From positions 20,716,026 through 20,780,025 of the forward strand of contig CM037463.1 in NCBI GenBank assembly GCA_021014325.1: 64,000 nt of DNA. The letters are read 5' to 3'. Position 1 is the first letter of the stretch. Each line of letters opens with the position of its first letter. Positions 23,720 through 34,619 of this stretch are shown in pieces. Both the position numbers and the translations under genes were made by a program. The stretch comes from Plazaster borealis. Its lineage: Eukaryota > Echinodermata > Asteroidea > Forcipulatida > Labidiasteridae. Below the pieces are notes generated by a model. The model searched no databases. It was not told where the DNA came from and worked only from the letters and a program-made list of their open reading frames with translations.

Positions 23720-24400
23720 AGTTTTTGGCTGTTTTGAAGTCCAGTTGGTCTTTATAGACAGCATAGATGTATGCCTTTTGAGATCTTTAAAAAGACAGTC
23801 TCTGAGTGTAATTTGCAGACAGTACCTTCAGTAAATCTGATGCGTAGACTGAAAACAGTGTTGTGCGTCAGGTTTTTATTCAGCATTTCTGGAACTTTCT
23901 GAAATCACTGGTGCATAGACCGTGGACAATAGAAAAAGTGGTATTGCCAAACTGCTGAGGGAAAGCCCAAAGCGTTTGAGAGAATTCATGTGTGGGCGAT
24001 TCAATTTTATAGGTAATAGGTAATAACAGTGGCATACACAAATATCTGTTCTAGTGGCATACTTTCAAAAAATCTGAGGCGTACACTGAAAACAGTGTTG
24101 GGTAACTTAGTCCGCGGACAATCAAAAATGGAGGTATTGCAAAACTGCTGAGGGAAGGCCACAAATGTTTGAGAGAATTCATCCGTGGGCGACTCAATTT
24201 TATAGGTAATAGGTAATAACAGTGGCATACACAAATATCTGTTCCAGTGGCATACTTTCAGAAAATCTGAGGCGTACACTGAAAACAGTGTTGGGAAACT
24301 ATCCTTGTGTGTGGACAATAGAAATTGTGGTATTGCAAAACCGCTGAGGGAAGGCCCCAAATTTATTCTTGATGAATAGAAACTCATACCTTGAGTGCTG
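23720..24400 (-). promoter_or_regulatory. Gene 2 non-coding exon 1 with broken donor, and promoter with three tandem blocks
   Basis: It is aligned by eye with the exon 1 of gene 1. The donor reads CTAAGTACATG instead of GTAAGTACATG because the base at 23719 differs. The TATA-like box is GAATAAAAAC (23872-23881). Three copies of the composite element are present: near 23942, 24136 and 24332, the last with GGGAAGGCCCC. One block more than in units 1 and 3 shows tandem growth of the promoter. Confidence 0.58.
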
Positions 24401-24514
24401 CAGGAAAAATGTTTCAGAGAAAGTCGTCCGTGAGAAATAAAATTCCCATTATTTTTAGTGTTCGCTCGGAATTGGCAAATCCCTCGGATACATAACATTA
24501 TATCACCATTATTA

Positions 24515-26130
24515 GCTATTCCGACCTACTGTCGGAACAGGTTTTGTTTTCGTCGAGATTTTTATTATTTTTATTATTATTATTATTATTATTATTCTTT
24601 CTATCTGCCTAAATCCCCATAGCTTTTGTGCACAATTTAGTTTCATTCTTAAAAAAACCTTAGTGAATATGAAAGACTTAAATCCTATACCATATTGAAG
24701 CTTATGTTATGAAGTTGTTGTAAAATCTAATTAGCTTAAATTAATTAATTAGTTTACTTAGTTATAATGACATGAATATTTAATTAGCCAATCTTATTAC
24801 CACCATATCTCAAAAATATACCCCCGATCGTCAAACTTTTTTCAGTTTTAGACTTCTGGGATAATGTAGATGAGTTTGCCGGCCTAAAATGCAGAACGAC
24901 GTCATCATGACGTCATTTATTGGGCGTTTTCACCCGTGTTCAAAACACATAGGAGAAAGTGAAAAACAAATCCGACTTCCAGAAACATAATTTTTCAATT
25001 AAGTTAAATTGTAGTGACCTAAAACAAAGAAATCTTTTTTTTAAACACAAGGCTTTCACTAAGAGTTATTCCAGCCAATAAAACTAATCAAGGTACAATG
25101 TATTTTCCAAGATAATTAACGATGAAGTGACAGATCGGACCCCATGGCTAGCTGGCAAATTGTGCCGTGATTGCGCAATCACGGCTAGGCGTCAATGACT
25201 GCGGTGAAAGCTTTAATTAGTTAATCTTTGCAGCACCATATCTCAAGAAGTACACAGCCGATTTTCAAACTTTTTTCAGTTATGAACTCCTTGGGCATTG
25301 GAGATTAGCCTTGGGTTACCGTGACACCATGTTGACCTTTAGTTCCGGGTCAACCGGAAGTGGGACCATATCTCAAGAACTACACAACCGATTTTCAATT
25401 TCTTTTCACTTATAGATCCTTTGAGCATTAAAGATTGAACTTCGTTTACCGTGACCCCGGGTTGACCTTTACTTCCGGGTCAACCGGAAGTGGGACCATA
25501 TTTCAAGAAGTACACAGCCAATGTTCAATTTCTTTTCAGTTATAGATCCTTTGAGCATTAAAAATTGAACTTCAGTTATCGTGACCCCTTGATGACCTTT
25601 ACTTTTGGGTCAACCGGAAGTGGGACCATATCTGAAGAAGTACACACCCGATTTTCAATTTCTTTTCAGTTATAGACCCTTTGAGCAGTGAATATTGAAC
25701 TTGGATTACCTTGACCCCATGTTGACCTTTACTTCCGGGTCAACCGGAGGTGGGACCATATCTCAAGAACTACACAACCGATTTTCAATTTCTTTTCAGT
25801 TATAGATCATTTGAGCATTAAACATTGAACTTAGGTTACCATGACCCCATGTTGACCTACTTCCGGGTCAACCGGAAGTGGGACCAGATCTCAAGAAGTA
25901 CACACCCGATTTGCAATTTCTTTTCAGTTATAGACCCTTTGAGCATGAAAGATTGAACTTTGGTTACCGTGACCCAATGTTGACCTTTACTTGCGGGTCA
26001 ACTGGAAGTGTGACCATATCTTAAGAACTACACAGCCAATTTTCAAATTCTTTTTAGTTTTAAACCTTTAGAGCATGTCAAAAAATACGGAACAGCTTTG
26101 TGTTTGTTCACAAACACCTAATGTCTAGTT
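24515..26130. mobile_element. 1.6-kb insertion with satellite core and terminal hairpins (Helitron-like candidate)
   Basis: Compared with unit 1 (9072-9090) this block is inserted in an ATT-repeat. The left end has the hairpin TTCCGACCTACTGTCGGAA (24529-24547). The right end has GTGTTTGTTCACAAACAC (26100-26117), followed by CTAATGTCTAGTT. A terminal hairpin shortly before CTAG-T is the layout of Helitron 3' ends. The similar GTGTTTGTTCCAACAAACAC at 15318 and 17413 supports a family. Confidence 0.45.
25250..26075. repeat. Satellite-like tandem repeat, unit about 120-130 bp, about 6-7 copies
   Basis: Each unit contains GTTGACCTTTACTTCCGGGT, CAACCGGAAGTGGGACCATA, TCTCAAGAACTACACAACCG and TTTCAATTTCTTTTCAGTTA. 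The copies differ by scattered substitutions. The core ACTTCCGGGTCAACCGGAAGT is itself an imperfect palindrome. Confidence 0.8.
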
Positions 26131-26710
26131 GTTATTGTTATTATTATCAGCAACCAATAAACGCCAACATTCTTGGATTAAAAAGTAAACACAAAACTAC
26201 TGGTACTAAAAGATTTATCTAAAATACAATTAACAATCACAATTTAAAATACAATTAGGCATTCAGCTTTTTAATTGATCAGATATTTTTTCATCTGATC
26301 TCCTCTTTGTTCTCTTTTTTTTTAGTGTCATAGAATTAAGAGGGAAAATCTACAAGACCACAGGGCTTGTAGCTCCGAATGTTTAGTTGACCAAAATTAT
26401 TTGTACAAGACCAGAATTGAAATGAGAACAAAACCTATCGGTACAAAGTTGAAGATATGAACGAGCACTGAGAGAAGATTTATCTCACTTGTATTATGGT
26501 TAAGTGTACTTCAATACTCACTAGAACTGAAAGATATTATCAGTTATACTCTCACGAACACAAGATAAATACTATGAAACTTCATTGACCTTTTTGTTGC
26601 AGCTGAAAGTGCTTTAATTCACACAGAACTTATCATTATCTGAACGGGAAAAGTTAACAAACACTAAGGGGCAATTTTGCCCTAACAATTTTTTAAAAAA
26701 CAAACAAAAG

Positions 26711-26878
26711 TAAAATCGGCCTATACTTGGCAGCTTGCCAAGGCCTATAAAATAAAATCGGCCTATACTTGGCAGCTTGCCAAGGCTTATACAAATTAAA
26801 TTCGGCCTATACCATGGCAGCTTGCCAAGGCCTATAAAAGTATAATCAACCTATACTTGGCAGCTTGCCATAGCCTAT
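26711..26878. repeat. Hairpin minisatellite, four copies of about 42 bp
   Basis: The unit contains CGGCCTATACTTGGCAGCTT GCCAAGGCCTATA. Within it, CTTGGCA-GCT-TGCCAAG forms a 7-bp stem with 3-base loop, and the wider GGCCTATA..TATAGGCC arms extend it. Four copies at roughly 26717, 26759, 26803 and 26846. Confidence 0.75.
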
Positions 26879-27172
26879 TTCATGGTAAATAAATGAATGA
26901 TTCAAAATTGGGTAAAAAGCTATTACAATTTGAAGCCATAAATGCACAATTCAATTCCACCGTTTGTACTCACGGTCGGAGTAGCCCCATCTGAACTGAT
27001 GGGCGCCCAAACTATGCTTACAAATTCGGCTTAAATTTAAAAGGAAATAATAAAAAAGGAGTCAATGTCATTCCTGATGCCACAAAAAATGCCACTCGCA
27101 CCAGAAAAAAGCGACACATGGGAGAAGGACAGACATGCCAAGCCCCCACCCCCCCAAATACATAATTAATAA

Positions 27173-27534
27173 TTATAAGTAACCATTAACGCAGTTCTGA
27201 ATGTTATGTCGGAACAAATTGGTTCCTTCTGGAGACAGATGAACCCCATCATAGCGAAACAAGTGAAAAAGGGACCACTTAAATTGAGGGTGGTTCAAAA
27301 CTGCTACATCATGGGACGGCCCAATGACCGTGCCCACTTGTTGATTGAACGTCGTTTCATCTCTAATTTGGATTGTGAAAGGGCACCAAAATAACAAGCC
27401 CGGGGAAGGATGTCAGACCATACCAAATGAGCCCCTGGAAACTGAACGCCACACTCAGTCATAAAAATGCGCACACTTTGCCGTAAGCAAAAAGCATCTA
27501 ACTGGACAAAATCATTAACGAACATGTGTGACAA
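27173..27534 (-). pseudogene. SGNH/GDSL-hydrolase-like domain relic (frameshifted)
   Basis: Two overlapping minus frames together resemble the end of an SGNH-type hydrolase domain often carried by transposon-associated proteins: FPGAHLVWSDILPRACYFGA in one, RYDGVHLSPEGTNLFRHNI in the other. The D-G-V-H block would hold the catalytic Asp and His. A frameshift lies near 27390. No N-terminal GDS block is seen. Confidence 0.5.
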
Positions 27535-28369
27535 TACTTGCCGATATCATGCGTGCTTTATTATAAGCTACATGTTAGCTTATAATATTTGCCAATACTT
27601 GCCAATATCATGCGTGCTTTATTATAAGCTATGCAGTACGCATTCTCAAACCTCAATAACATAATCAATAACACTATGTAGGAATACATTAGACTGCTCT
27701 CCCCTTTAAATATTAAACCCAGTGATCCAGTTGCACATTACTTTCTGTGTATTTGAATAAAGCATATATCAAATATCCCGTAGATAAACGCGCTCTTGTA
27801 TAGCATAACATGTGGCCTAATGACCTACCCCCCCCCCCCCTCCGAAAAGAAAGGTACTGGCCTGCAAGATCATAAGAGGATGTGCCCCCCTGCAGCGACC
27901 CCTTCCAAAATGTAAGCATTACACCCACCACTGACAAACCCATTCCCCTGGCCCCCCCCCCCCCCACTGAAAATCAATGCCCCCCCTGTGCCTGCCCCCC
28001 CCCCCCCACACTGAAAAAGTCCTGGCTACACCGCTGGTCTTGGGATCCCCCTGAAGCCTATTGTTTTTGGACCTCCTATGACAAATTTGGTCATTAAGGC
28101 TTAATCAAAAGAAATGTTGTCTGAGCAATAACTCAAGAATGACTTGACTCCAAATTTGATGTGTGGGTTGGTCTTGGGATCCCCCAGAAGCCTATTGTTT
28201 TTGAACCCCAGGTCAAATACTAAAGTCAGTATGGGTAAAAAAAAAAAAAATGTTGTCCAAGCGATTACTCAAGAATGAGGTTAATCTAAGCGGGGTATTT
28301 GTGTTTGTCAACGCACCATTCTTGTTTTTTGGGTGATGATTTGTGAAATAAAACTACTTCTTTTAAAAA

Positions 28370-29018
28370 TGTTCAAACTGGCTTTTTGTTTTGTTTTAAC
28401 TGCAAGTCTAACCTTACTGTTGGTTTTCGGATCCTCTCTGATGTTCTGACCATAACCGGTTTAGATGTTGAATCCACTGCAGGTTTGTTTGACTCTGTTT
28501 TATTTAGTTCTTGGACCAGAGGAGTCTGCTTCTTTGTATGTGTTACATGTACATATAGCTGAATCTTGTGATTCAACCACTGTGGTCGTTTCTAACTCAC
28601 TTTCACTCAAAAACTCAGGATAGAGGTATTCATGTTCAGGCTTTGGTTCATCTTTGGCTGGAATCATCTGGTCAACATGAACACTTCTGATTTTGTCCCC
28701 TACATGTAGGTCAACTAAGTATCTTTTCGGTCCACACGCTTCAACTATTTGTCCAACAGCCCATTTGTTGTGACTAGACTTGTTGGGAGGACTGAGAACA
28801 CGAACTTGCTCATCTGGTTCGAAAGTTGGAGTCAAAGTGTCGCTTTTGACGTAACTGTTGTTTCTCAACCCTTGATGCCAAATTGGGTTGAACCAGATTT
28901 AGGCGTGTTCTGAGCCTTGTCGTCATCAACAATTCTGCAGGTGTGTAACCTGCTGTTGTGTGTGGTGTAGTCTGATACTTCAGCAAGAAACTAGCCAAAC
29001 GTTGTTTCATGCTGAGCT
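28370..29018 (-). pseudogene. Ty3/Gypsy-type integrase C-terminal relic
   Basis: Minus-strand frames read LLKYQTTPHTTAGYTPAELL (end of the integrase core) and then, after a frameshift near 28870, a C-terminal region with VGQIVEACGPKRYLVDLHVG. Another shift leads to a tail with RTSERIRKPTVRLDL, a usual ending of such polyproteins. The upstream part is cut off by the foldback element at 29021. It is a decayed retroelement fragment and is not functional. Confidence 0.65.
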
Positions 29019-29020
29019 TT

Positions 29021-29390
29021 AAAGGCATCATACACGTTTGGTAATTACTCAAAATATATATTAGCATAAAAACTGACTTGGTAACGAGCAACAGAGAGCT
29101 GTTGATAGTATAAAACATTGTGAGAAACGACTCCCTCTGAAGTAACGTAGTTTTTGAGAAAGAGGTAATTTCTCACTAAAATAACAAAAACTTCTTGCAA
29201 GAAGTTTTTATTCCTATCTGAAAGCACACAAATTTGTACAACAAGGGTGTTTTTTCTTTCATCATTTTCTTGCAACTTTGATGACCAATTGAGCCCAAAT
29301 TTTCACAGGCTTGTTATTTTCTGCATATGTTGGGATACACCAAATGAGAACACTGGTCTTTGACAATTACCAAACGTGTACGATGCCTTT
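29021..29390. mobile_element. Foldback element, AAAGGCACTG family, inserted in a Gypsy relic
   Basis: The ends are AAAGGCATCATACACGTTTGG and CCAAACGTGTACGATGCCTTT. It immediately adjoins the integrase-like relic at 28370-29018 and truncates its reading frame. Confidence 0.75.
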
Positions 29391-29601
29391 AAACTACCCT
29401 ACAAAAACTATTTATTGGAGGATGAGTTCCAGCTAATCAATCCTCCAATGACTAATTAAGCCATTTTTCCAAAGGTCAATGACCTGGGGGAGTCATATTC
29501 GTTGATATCCCAAACTGGGCCATTCCAGGGGTGGTCAGGTCTCAGAGATGGTTTTTTTTGTGTGTGTTAGGGGCAGAAAACTATTTACACTTATGTACTT
29601 A

Positions 29602-29959
29602 GGGGCCATTCAGAATAGTCAATGTTAACAAATTTCGATAATTTTTCGAAATTGTGGGTGGGTGGGTCAACAAAAATAACTGAAAATCGAAATTCAGTTT
29701 TTATTTTAAAAACAATATTAACAAACGAAAAATACACAGCTGGCCAAGAACGTCATCATTCCTGACTAAACTACAAAGTCGTTTGTTTAAGCCAGGAGAA
29801 GCCATTGAAAACTACTGATGTTGGAGACCTTTGATCTAAAATATCAGGTTCACTTAAGGCATTACTTTGTCCTTACAGTGTATAGATTATACTATGAAGC
29901 CATTCAATATTTAAAATTGAAATCGAAATTGTTTAACATTGACCATTCTGAATGGCCCC
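29602..29959. mobile_element. PIF/Harbinger-type MITE (358 bp) in unit 3
   Basis: The ends GGGGCCATTCAGAATAGTCA and TGACCATTCTGAATGGCCCC are inverted repeats. TTA flanks both sides (29599-29601, 29960-29962). The empty site is visible in unit 2 at about 17789 (TACTTAGCGCATAAATATCC). Confidence 0.75.
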
Positions 29960-30270
29960 TTAGTGCATAAATATCCCATGCATGTCAAATACAACCCTCT
30001 GATAAGTGGAGCCGTCTGTTCTTTGTTTGCAGCAGGCTGATAGCATTGTGTGTATGGTTTTCAACCCCCTCCCCTCCAATGCAATCAAACTGTCTGGGCT
30101 TACTTGGGAAATGAACATTGTGATGGTGCTAATTGGAAGAAAAACAGTGGTTATTGGGAGACACTTTTCTTCTTGTTATTTTTTACTAATTAAAACATAA
30201 TTAATGAAAAAATTATTAATTAAACAAAGAAAAAAGGGCTCAGATAATCCTAGACAATAGTTGGGCATGT

Positions 30271-30303
30271 AAAGGCGGCAAATACTGTATTCTCACGGTA
30301 AGT
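30271..30303 (+). pseudogene. Copied 3' tail of the ATIC exon with its splice donor
   Basis: 27 bases identical to the end of the exon at 920-1009 are followed by GTAAGT at 30298. No acceptor or remaining exon precedes it. It marks the left edge of the duplicated intron segment. Because the donor is intact it could act as a decoy splice site in the ATIC transcript. Confidence 0.75.
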
Positions 30304-30469
30304 TACCGTTCTCAAAATTATGTAAACCTGACCATAAGGCCGACCATTTTTTGCAGTCTTGGATTGCACCTTTGATCCAGAGTTTTTTAAAAGCAACTCA
30401 ACCCGGACAAAATAAAGAACAATGACATTCTTATTGAAGAAAATCCAAGCTTACTAATTTATTACAACT

Positions 30470-30992
30470 GAAAACTATTTTATTTATTTATTTATTTATT
30501 TAGACTTATCAGTATTACAACTGCTATCCCTAAGGGCCCTGTGTACAAACAGTAAATAGTAAGGTAGTAAAACAGTAAAATACAAAGTAATGAGAAAAGC
30601 CATTAATCAAAAGCAGAAAACCGAGTGTAAAACAAAAACAACAATCTTACAAGGTTAGACGAAAAATTACAAAAGCTGTGGGCATGAAAATTAAAACACG
30701 AACAAAACTATTAAAACTATATACAAGCACAAAGGATTACACCATCGCATTGCAGTTTAAGTAAACTAAAAGAGAGGCAGATATATATGTGTCGAAGGCC
30801 TTCTTCAGATCTAAAAATATGGCGCCAGGTTCCTTTTCCGAGTCCAGATTGTTAAGAACGTGATCTGTGATATCTAAGACTGTGGTTTGGGTGGAATGTT
30901 TCGGCCTGAAACCCGACTGCTCAGAAACAGAGAAATTTTGTCTGTCAAGAAAATGTATAAGATTGTCATGAACAGCTTTCTCGATAATTTAA
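30470..30992 (-). mobile_element. LINE remnant, unit 3, with reverse transcriptase palm fragment
   Basis: The tail and 3' part (30470-30785) match units 1 and 2. It then jumps to a reverse transcriptase palm segment at 30789-30992, whose minus-strand translation contains EKAVHDNLIHFLDRQN, SEQSGFRPKHSTQTTVLDIT and AIFLDLKKAFDT. Internal deletion has joined distant parts of the element. Confidence 0.68.
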
Positions 30993-31378
30993 ACTAACCA
31001 TGTCTAATTAGTAATATCTACACTCAAATGTTGTTAAATAAATTGCGAGCAGGCTAAATAAAATGAGAGGAACTTGCCGACTCACTCCTTCTGGGTTTTT
31101 ACGATAACCCATGCCATGTGGGACTTAAATAAAATATCTCTTGACATTTCAAATCATTGAAAGAAAATCACAAACCCATGTTCATTTACGATGTGGGCCT
31201 CATGACGTGGCTGTCTCGTCTCTATGATGGTGTGGAGCTCATGCATCTCTGTTGATGCCTAATTATTAGGACTAATTATCATGCCAATTTTACCACCAAA
31301 AATACAAACTGGCTGTTTTTTTTGCCACTTGGACTTTTCTAAATTACCGGCTGGATTTTCTTTTCCCTTTTGTAGGAT

Positions 31379-31636
31379 CTAACTCTTTTTTAGAGTCAAA
31401 AGACTTTCTTTTATTTTTAACTGTTTTAACTTGAACTCATGAGCCATTTCCTTTTCTCTTAGTTCAATTTCTTTGTCTTTTAGTTCCTCTTTGTCAGACT
31501 CTTTAAGTTTCAACTGTAGTTTTAAGATTTCAGCTTGATCTTTCGGATTGGTAGATTGTGCCACGCTTACATCACTTTCAATTAAGCCATTTTGAACTGA
31601 GGCATAACAGTATGGTTTAAATAACTCTTTCTCCAC
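31379..31636 (-). pseudogene. Coiled-coil fragment of a Gypsy-type gag relic
   Basis: The minus-strand frame is rich in Lys, Glu and Leu with heptad spacing (LKLQLKLKESDKEELKDKEI), as in the linker following the N-terminal domain of invertebrate gag proteins. It has the same orientation as the fragment at 33146-33370, from which it is separated by the TTAA-flanked element. Confidence 0.4.
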
Positions 31637-31820
31637 TAAACCCCAGAATAAACCATATTACTTTTAATTACAATAATTAACACTACACACGATAGTTGGC
31701 ATTGTACTGTTGGTCTTATTCCGCACCAAAACTATGACACATTTTTGTAAGATATTTGTCGTATATATATCTCATAGTAACACTACTTGTTTATAAGCGT
31801 AACAGTTGTTTTATACTTAA

Positions 31821-32795
31821 AGGGGCACACCGGCTCACCATTTACGTCATTTAGTGAAGTAGAGTCACAAACAATAAATAATTTGATGTTAAAAAAAAAA
31901 AAATCTTAAAATTAGCACGTAATTAACGAAAAATAGTGAAAAAAACGAAACGCGGTCAAAGGTCAGCGTATACGCTTTTTCGGCCAGTATTACGCTTGGT
32001 TGGCCAACGACCTGTGCCAACCGAGTCTCCTGCTTTCGCTGCAAACGGTCTGCCTTTCTCTTGGCAGCTCTATCTGAGGCAACCTCTCGTTTTTCCGCTG
32101 ATGACTTGACTGGACGGCCGGAGCGAAATTTTTTAGGAGGAGCGAACATCGTGAATCAGTCCGTCGTCGGTGCATATGCAACGTCGTCGTCCTGCGACTG
32201 CGAGAGTGTGCAGCGCAGTCAATCCAACACGGGCACTGCCTAAAACCCCCTTGGAACCAAACGTGATTATGATCTGGCTCCCAACCCCCCAGACAAGCTC
32301 CGAAGCCACGGCTATTGGCAAGCTGAGAGTTCATGCCCCTAGGTTTCAACGCTCTCTGGCCCCACGGGATGTAGCGCGGCTGATTGCACCACGCCTTTGG
32401 GCCATGCAACACGCCTCCGTTACACGGACTCTTTGAATGCGAATCTTACGATGGATTTTTCACCATTATTTACAACTTGTAGCAATAATTTGAATACGTG
32501 ATCTTTTTCGTCAATTACTGGTTATTAATTGTGCAAAAAAAATATTTAAATTTGGTTTGGTAAGTTACTTTTAAACGGCTGGAAGTAAAACTAACTCGGA
32601 AGGTCACGTGATTATTTGAACCAGTTTGTGGTTCGAACTATCACGTGACCTTCGTTTTTGTTTAAAAATGCCCAAAAACGGCTAAATTTGATGATTTTTT
32701 TTATGGACTGTTCTTCTTCATTCCTGGAAGACCGTTGAAGTCATATTTTAGTCTATTTTGTAGCCCAAATAGCCCAATTCAGCCGGTGTGTCCCT
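31821..32795. mobile_element. TIR element (975 bp) with TTAA target duplication
   Basis: TTAA at 31817-31820 and 32796-32799 flanks inverted ends AGGGGCACACCGGCT / AGCCGGTGTGTCCCT. A TTAA duplication is typical of piggyBac-type insertion, but I see no transposase. It holds a minus-strand open frame (31889-32149) starting MFAPPKKFRSGRPVKSSAEK, rich in Lys/Arg, of unknown identity, and an inverted pair around CACGTGA (32605, 32645). It splits a gag-like relic. Confidence 0.65.
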
Positions 32796-33145
32796 TTAAT
32801 AACAGTTAACAATTCTGTATATTTCCAATATAACACAGTCTCTTCTGTGCAACAGCCTGTGTTCCTCTATTTTCCGTTTAGAATGTTTAGGACATTCTTA
32901 ACCCTTGGGATCCAATCGTGATAGTAGCCGGTTACGCAAACTCGAAAAACCCGTTTGGGAAAATGAGAACGTAGTTTAGCTTGCTATCTCATGCCAACCT
33001 GATGATTGGATTCTCTACATGCTAGAAAAACACTTCAGATTTTTGCTGTTGTTTACCGCCTTGACTGTGGTGCGAACCAACGTGAAGTGAGCTCTTGGTT
33101 ACGTAACGTGGAGAAACCAAATATATGCTAATTCACCGAGGGCGT

Positions 33146-33370
33146 TCAACCGCCCATATAAATGTTTCTTGCTCCTCCAAAAGTCTTGACTCCAAGTGAA
33201 TGTGCTACGGCACACAACTGATCTTTGGTTAGTTCATCAATGATTTCAACTTTTAAATTGGATCTGCTTAAAAATTCTTCAGCAGAAGTGAAACTTAATT
33301 TTGACTTTTGGGCGTCCACCATTTTCGGACACTTTCCAAAAAGGAAAACACAACTATTATGAACAACCAC
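33146..33370 (-). pseudogene. N-terminal gag-like relic of an LTR retroelement
   Basis: From a Met near 33321 the frame reads VDAQKSKLSFTSAEEFLSRS and then LTKDQLCAVAHSLGV, similar to the N-terminal helical domain of invertebrate Gypsy gag. It stops soon after. A tRNA-Pro-like primer-binding site lies about 90 bp upstream on the same strand. Confidence 0.45.
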
Positions 33371-33415
33371 AAATGTAAATATTTCGATCAGTTGAGCTTG
33401 TTATTGGTAATTTTG

Positions 33416-33433
33416 TTCCCGGACAAGCCCCCA
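33416..33433 (-). promoter_or_regulatory. Primer-binding-site-like sequence (tRNA-Pro type)
   Basis: On the minus strand it reads TGGGGGCTTGTCCGGGA, one mismatch from the end complement of tRNA-Pro used as primer by many LTR retroelements. The LTR would lie to the right (33434 to about 34080); I cannot define its edges, as I did not find a second copy. Confidence 0.45.
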
Positions 33434-34104
33434 TTTTCTGTTACGAAGCCACAAATCAAATGGAACAACTTAACAGAATTTAAAGGGAAATACCGCACTT
33501 GAATGATAGGGGTCGAAGTTTAGAACAACAAAATATAACACATTTAATGAAATACATTCTCAGCACTTCAAAAATATACAAGCATAAGGGGAAGTCAAAT
33601 TAATTTAATACAATGAGAATAATATTAAACAAACTGAAAATATGGTGGTGGTAATTAAACGCGTGATATAGCGGAGAGGTATACCTCCATTGAGGCTCTA
33701 GGCTGGGGTTTTCTAGTCCCATGGCTGGTCCAGTCTTGGGCAGATTCTGCAAATTGCTCTCTGCGGCGCAACATCAAAGTCTGTAGTCCGGATGAACCAG
33801 CGAGGCAGGGAGAAGGTGGACCATCACTGCAGACGGCAGTAGGTACCGGCGATTTATTAACAGTCTCCAGGGCCACGCCTCACGACTGCTAGCCCAGCAG
33901 TCCCAGTCATCGCCTGCCAGTCTCTGGAAAGAAAAGCTTAGAATCTGCTGGGTCGCAAGCATAGTCCGTGTTTTAATTAACCTATTAATCGTGGAATTCC
34001 AGTGTTCTTCTGGCAAATGCAGTCGGGAACAATGGTTCTTTAATCCAAGAATTGCGACCGCGGGTTAACATAATGGACTTACATAAGGTTGCGTAAGAAC
34101 TATA

Positions 34105-34520
34105 AATACGAATTCTTAGCAGTGTAGGTTGGGTGGGAGGGTGTTTGGTGTATGGGAGGGTATAAATGGATGGTAATAAGGGATGGGTGAAGGGTACTCC
34201 TAGAACTATGAGGTTCGTTCCGCTATCCTCTCCACGAACGAGAGTAGTAATTGTATAGGAGTAGGAGATGGGTTATAAAAGTGGTATAAGGGAGGGGTGT
34301 AAGGGGAAGGTTATCAGGAGGTGGTATAAGGGAGGGTTGTGAGGGAGGGGTTTAAAGAAGGGTGTAGGGGGTTTGTTAAGGGATATGTGATAAAGTGCAG
34401 GGGGAGGGGTGTAGGTGTACAGGAGGGGTATGAGAGTAGTGTGGTGGGAGGGGGTGGGAAAGGGACATGAGATTAGTGGTGTAGAGTAGGGGGTGATGGG
34501 AAGGGTGGGGAAGTGGTATA
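34105..34520. repeat. G-rich low-complexity tract downstream of gene 3
   Basis: GGGAGGGGTGTAAGGG-type units with GGTATAAG are repeated irregularly. No gene is seen. It lies directly 3' of gene 3 on its strand, as a C-rich tract. Confidence 0.7.
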
Positions 34521-34619
34521 ACCTTCCTCCCCGTCGTGACCTTCCTCATTGTCATGACCGTCTAAGTGATCATAACCTCCCCCATAGGGGCCTTTTCATT
34601 CCTTATTGTCACAAACTTC

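Larger units (their letters stand above)
17460..26545. repeat. Segmental duplication unit 2 (gene 2)
   Basis: It is collinear with unit 1 from 17917 on, but interrupted by a hAT-like element (18186-18923), a hairpin element (21893-22051) and a 1.6-kb satellite-bearing insertion (about 24515-26130). To the left, 17676-17915 also matches 29487-30200 of unit 3, so units 2 and 3 share a longer ancestor. Confidence 0.78.

Noticed and set aside
27830..28020. Pro/Cys-rich plus frame over poly-C tracts
   Set aside because: It is low-complexity homopolymer sequence with no coding support.
32990..34080. Complete LTR retroelement
   Set aside because: Only a primer-site-like sequence and gag fragments are seen; no paired LTRs, protease or polymerase could be joined to it in this window.
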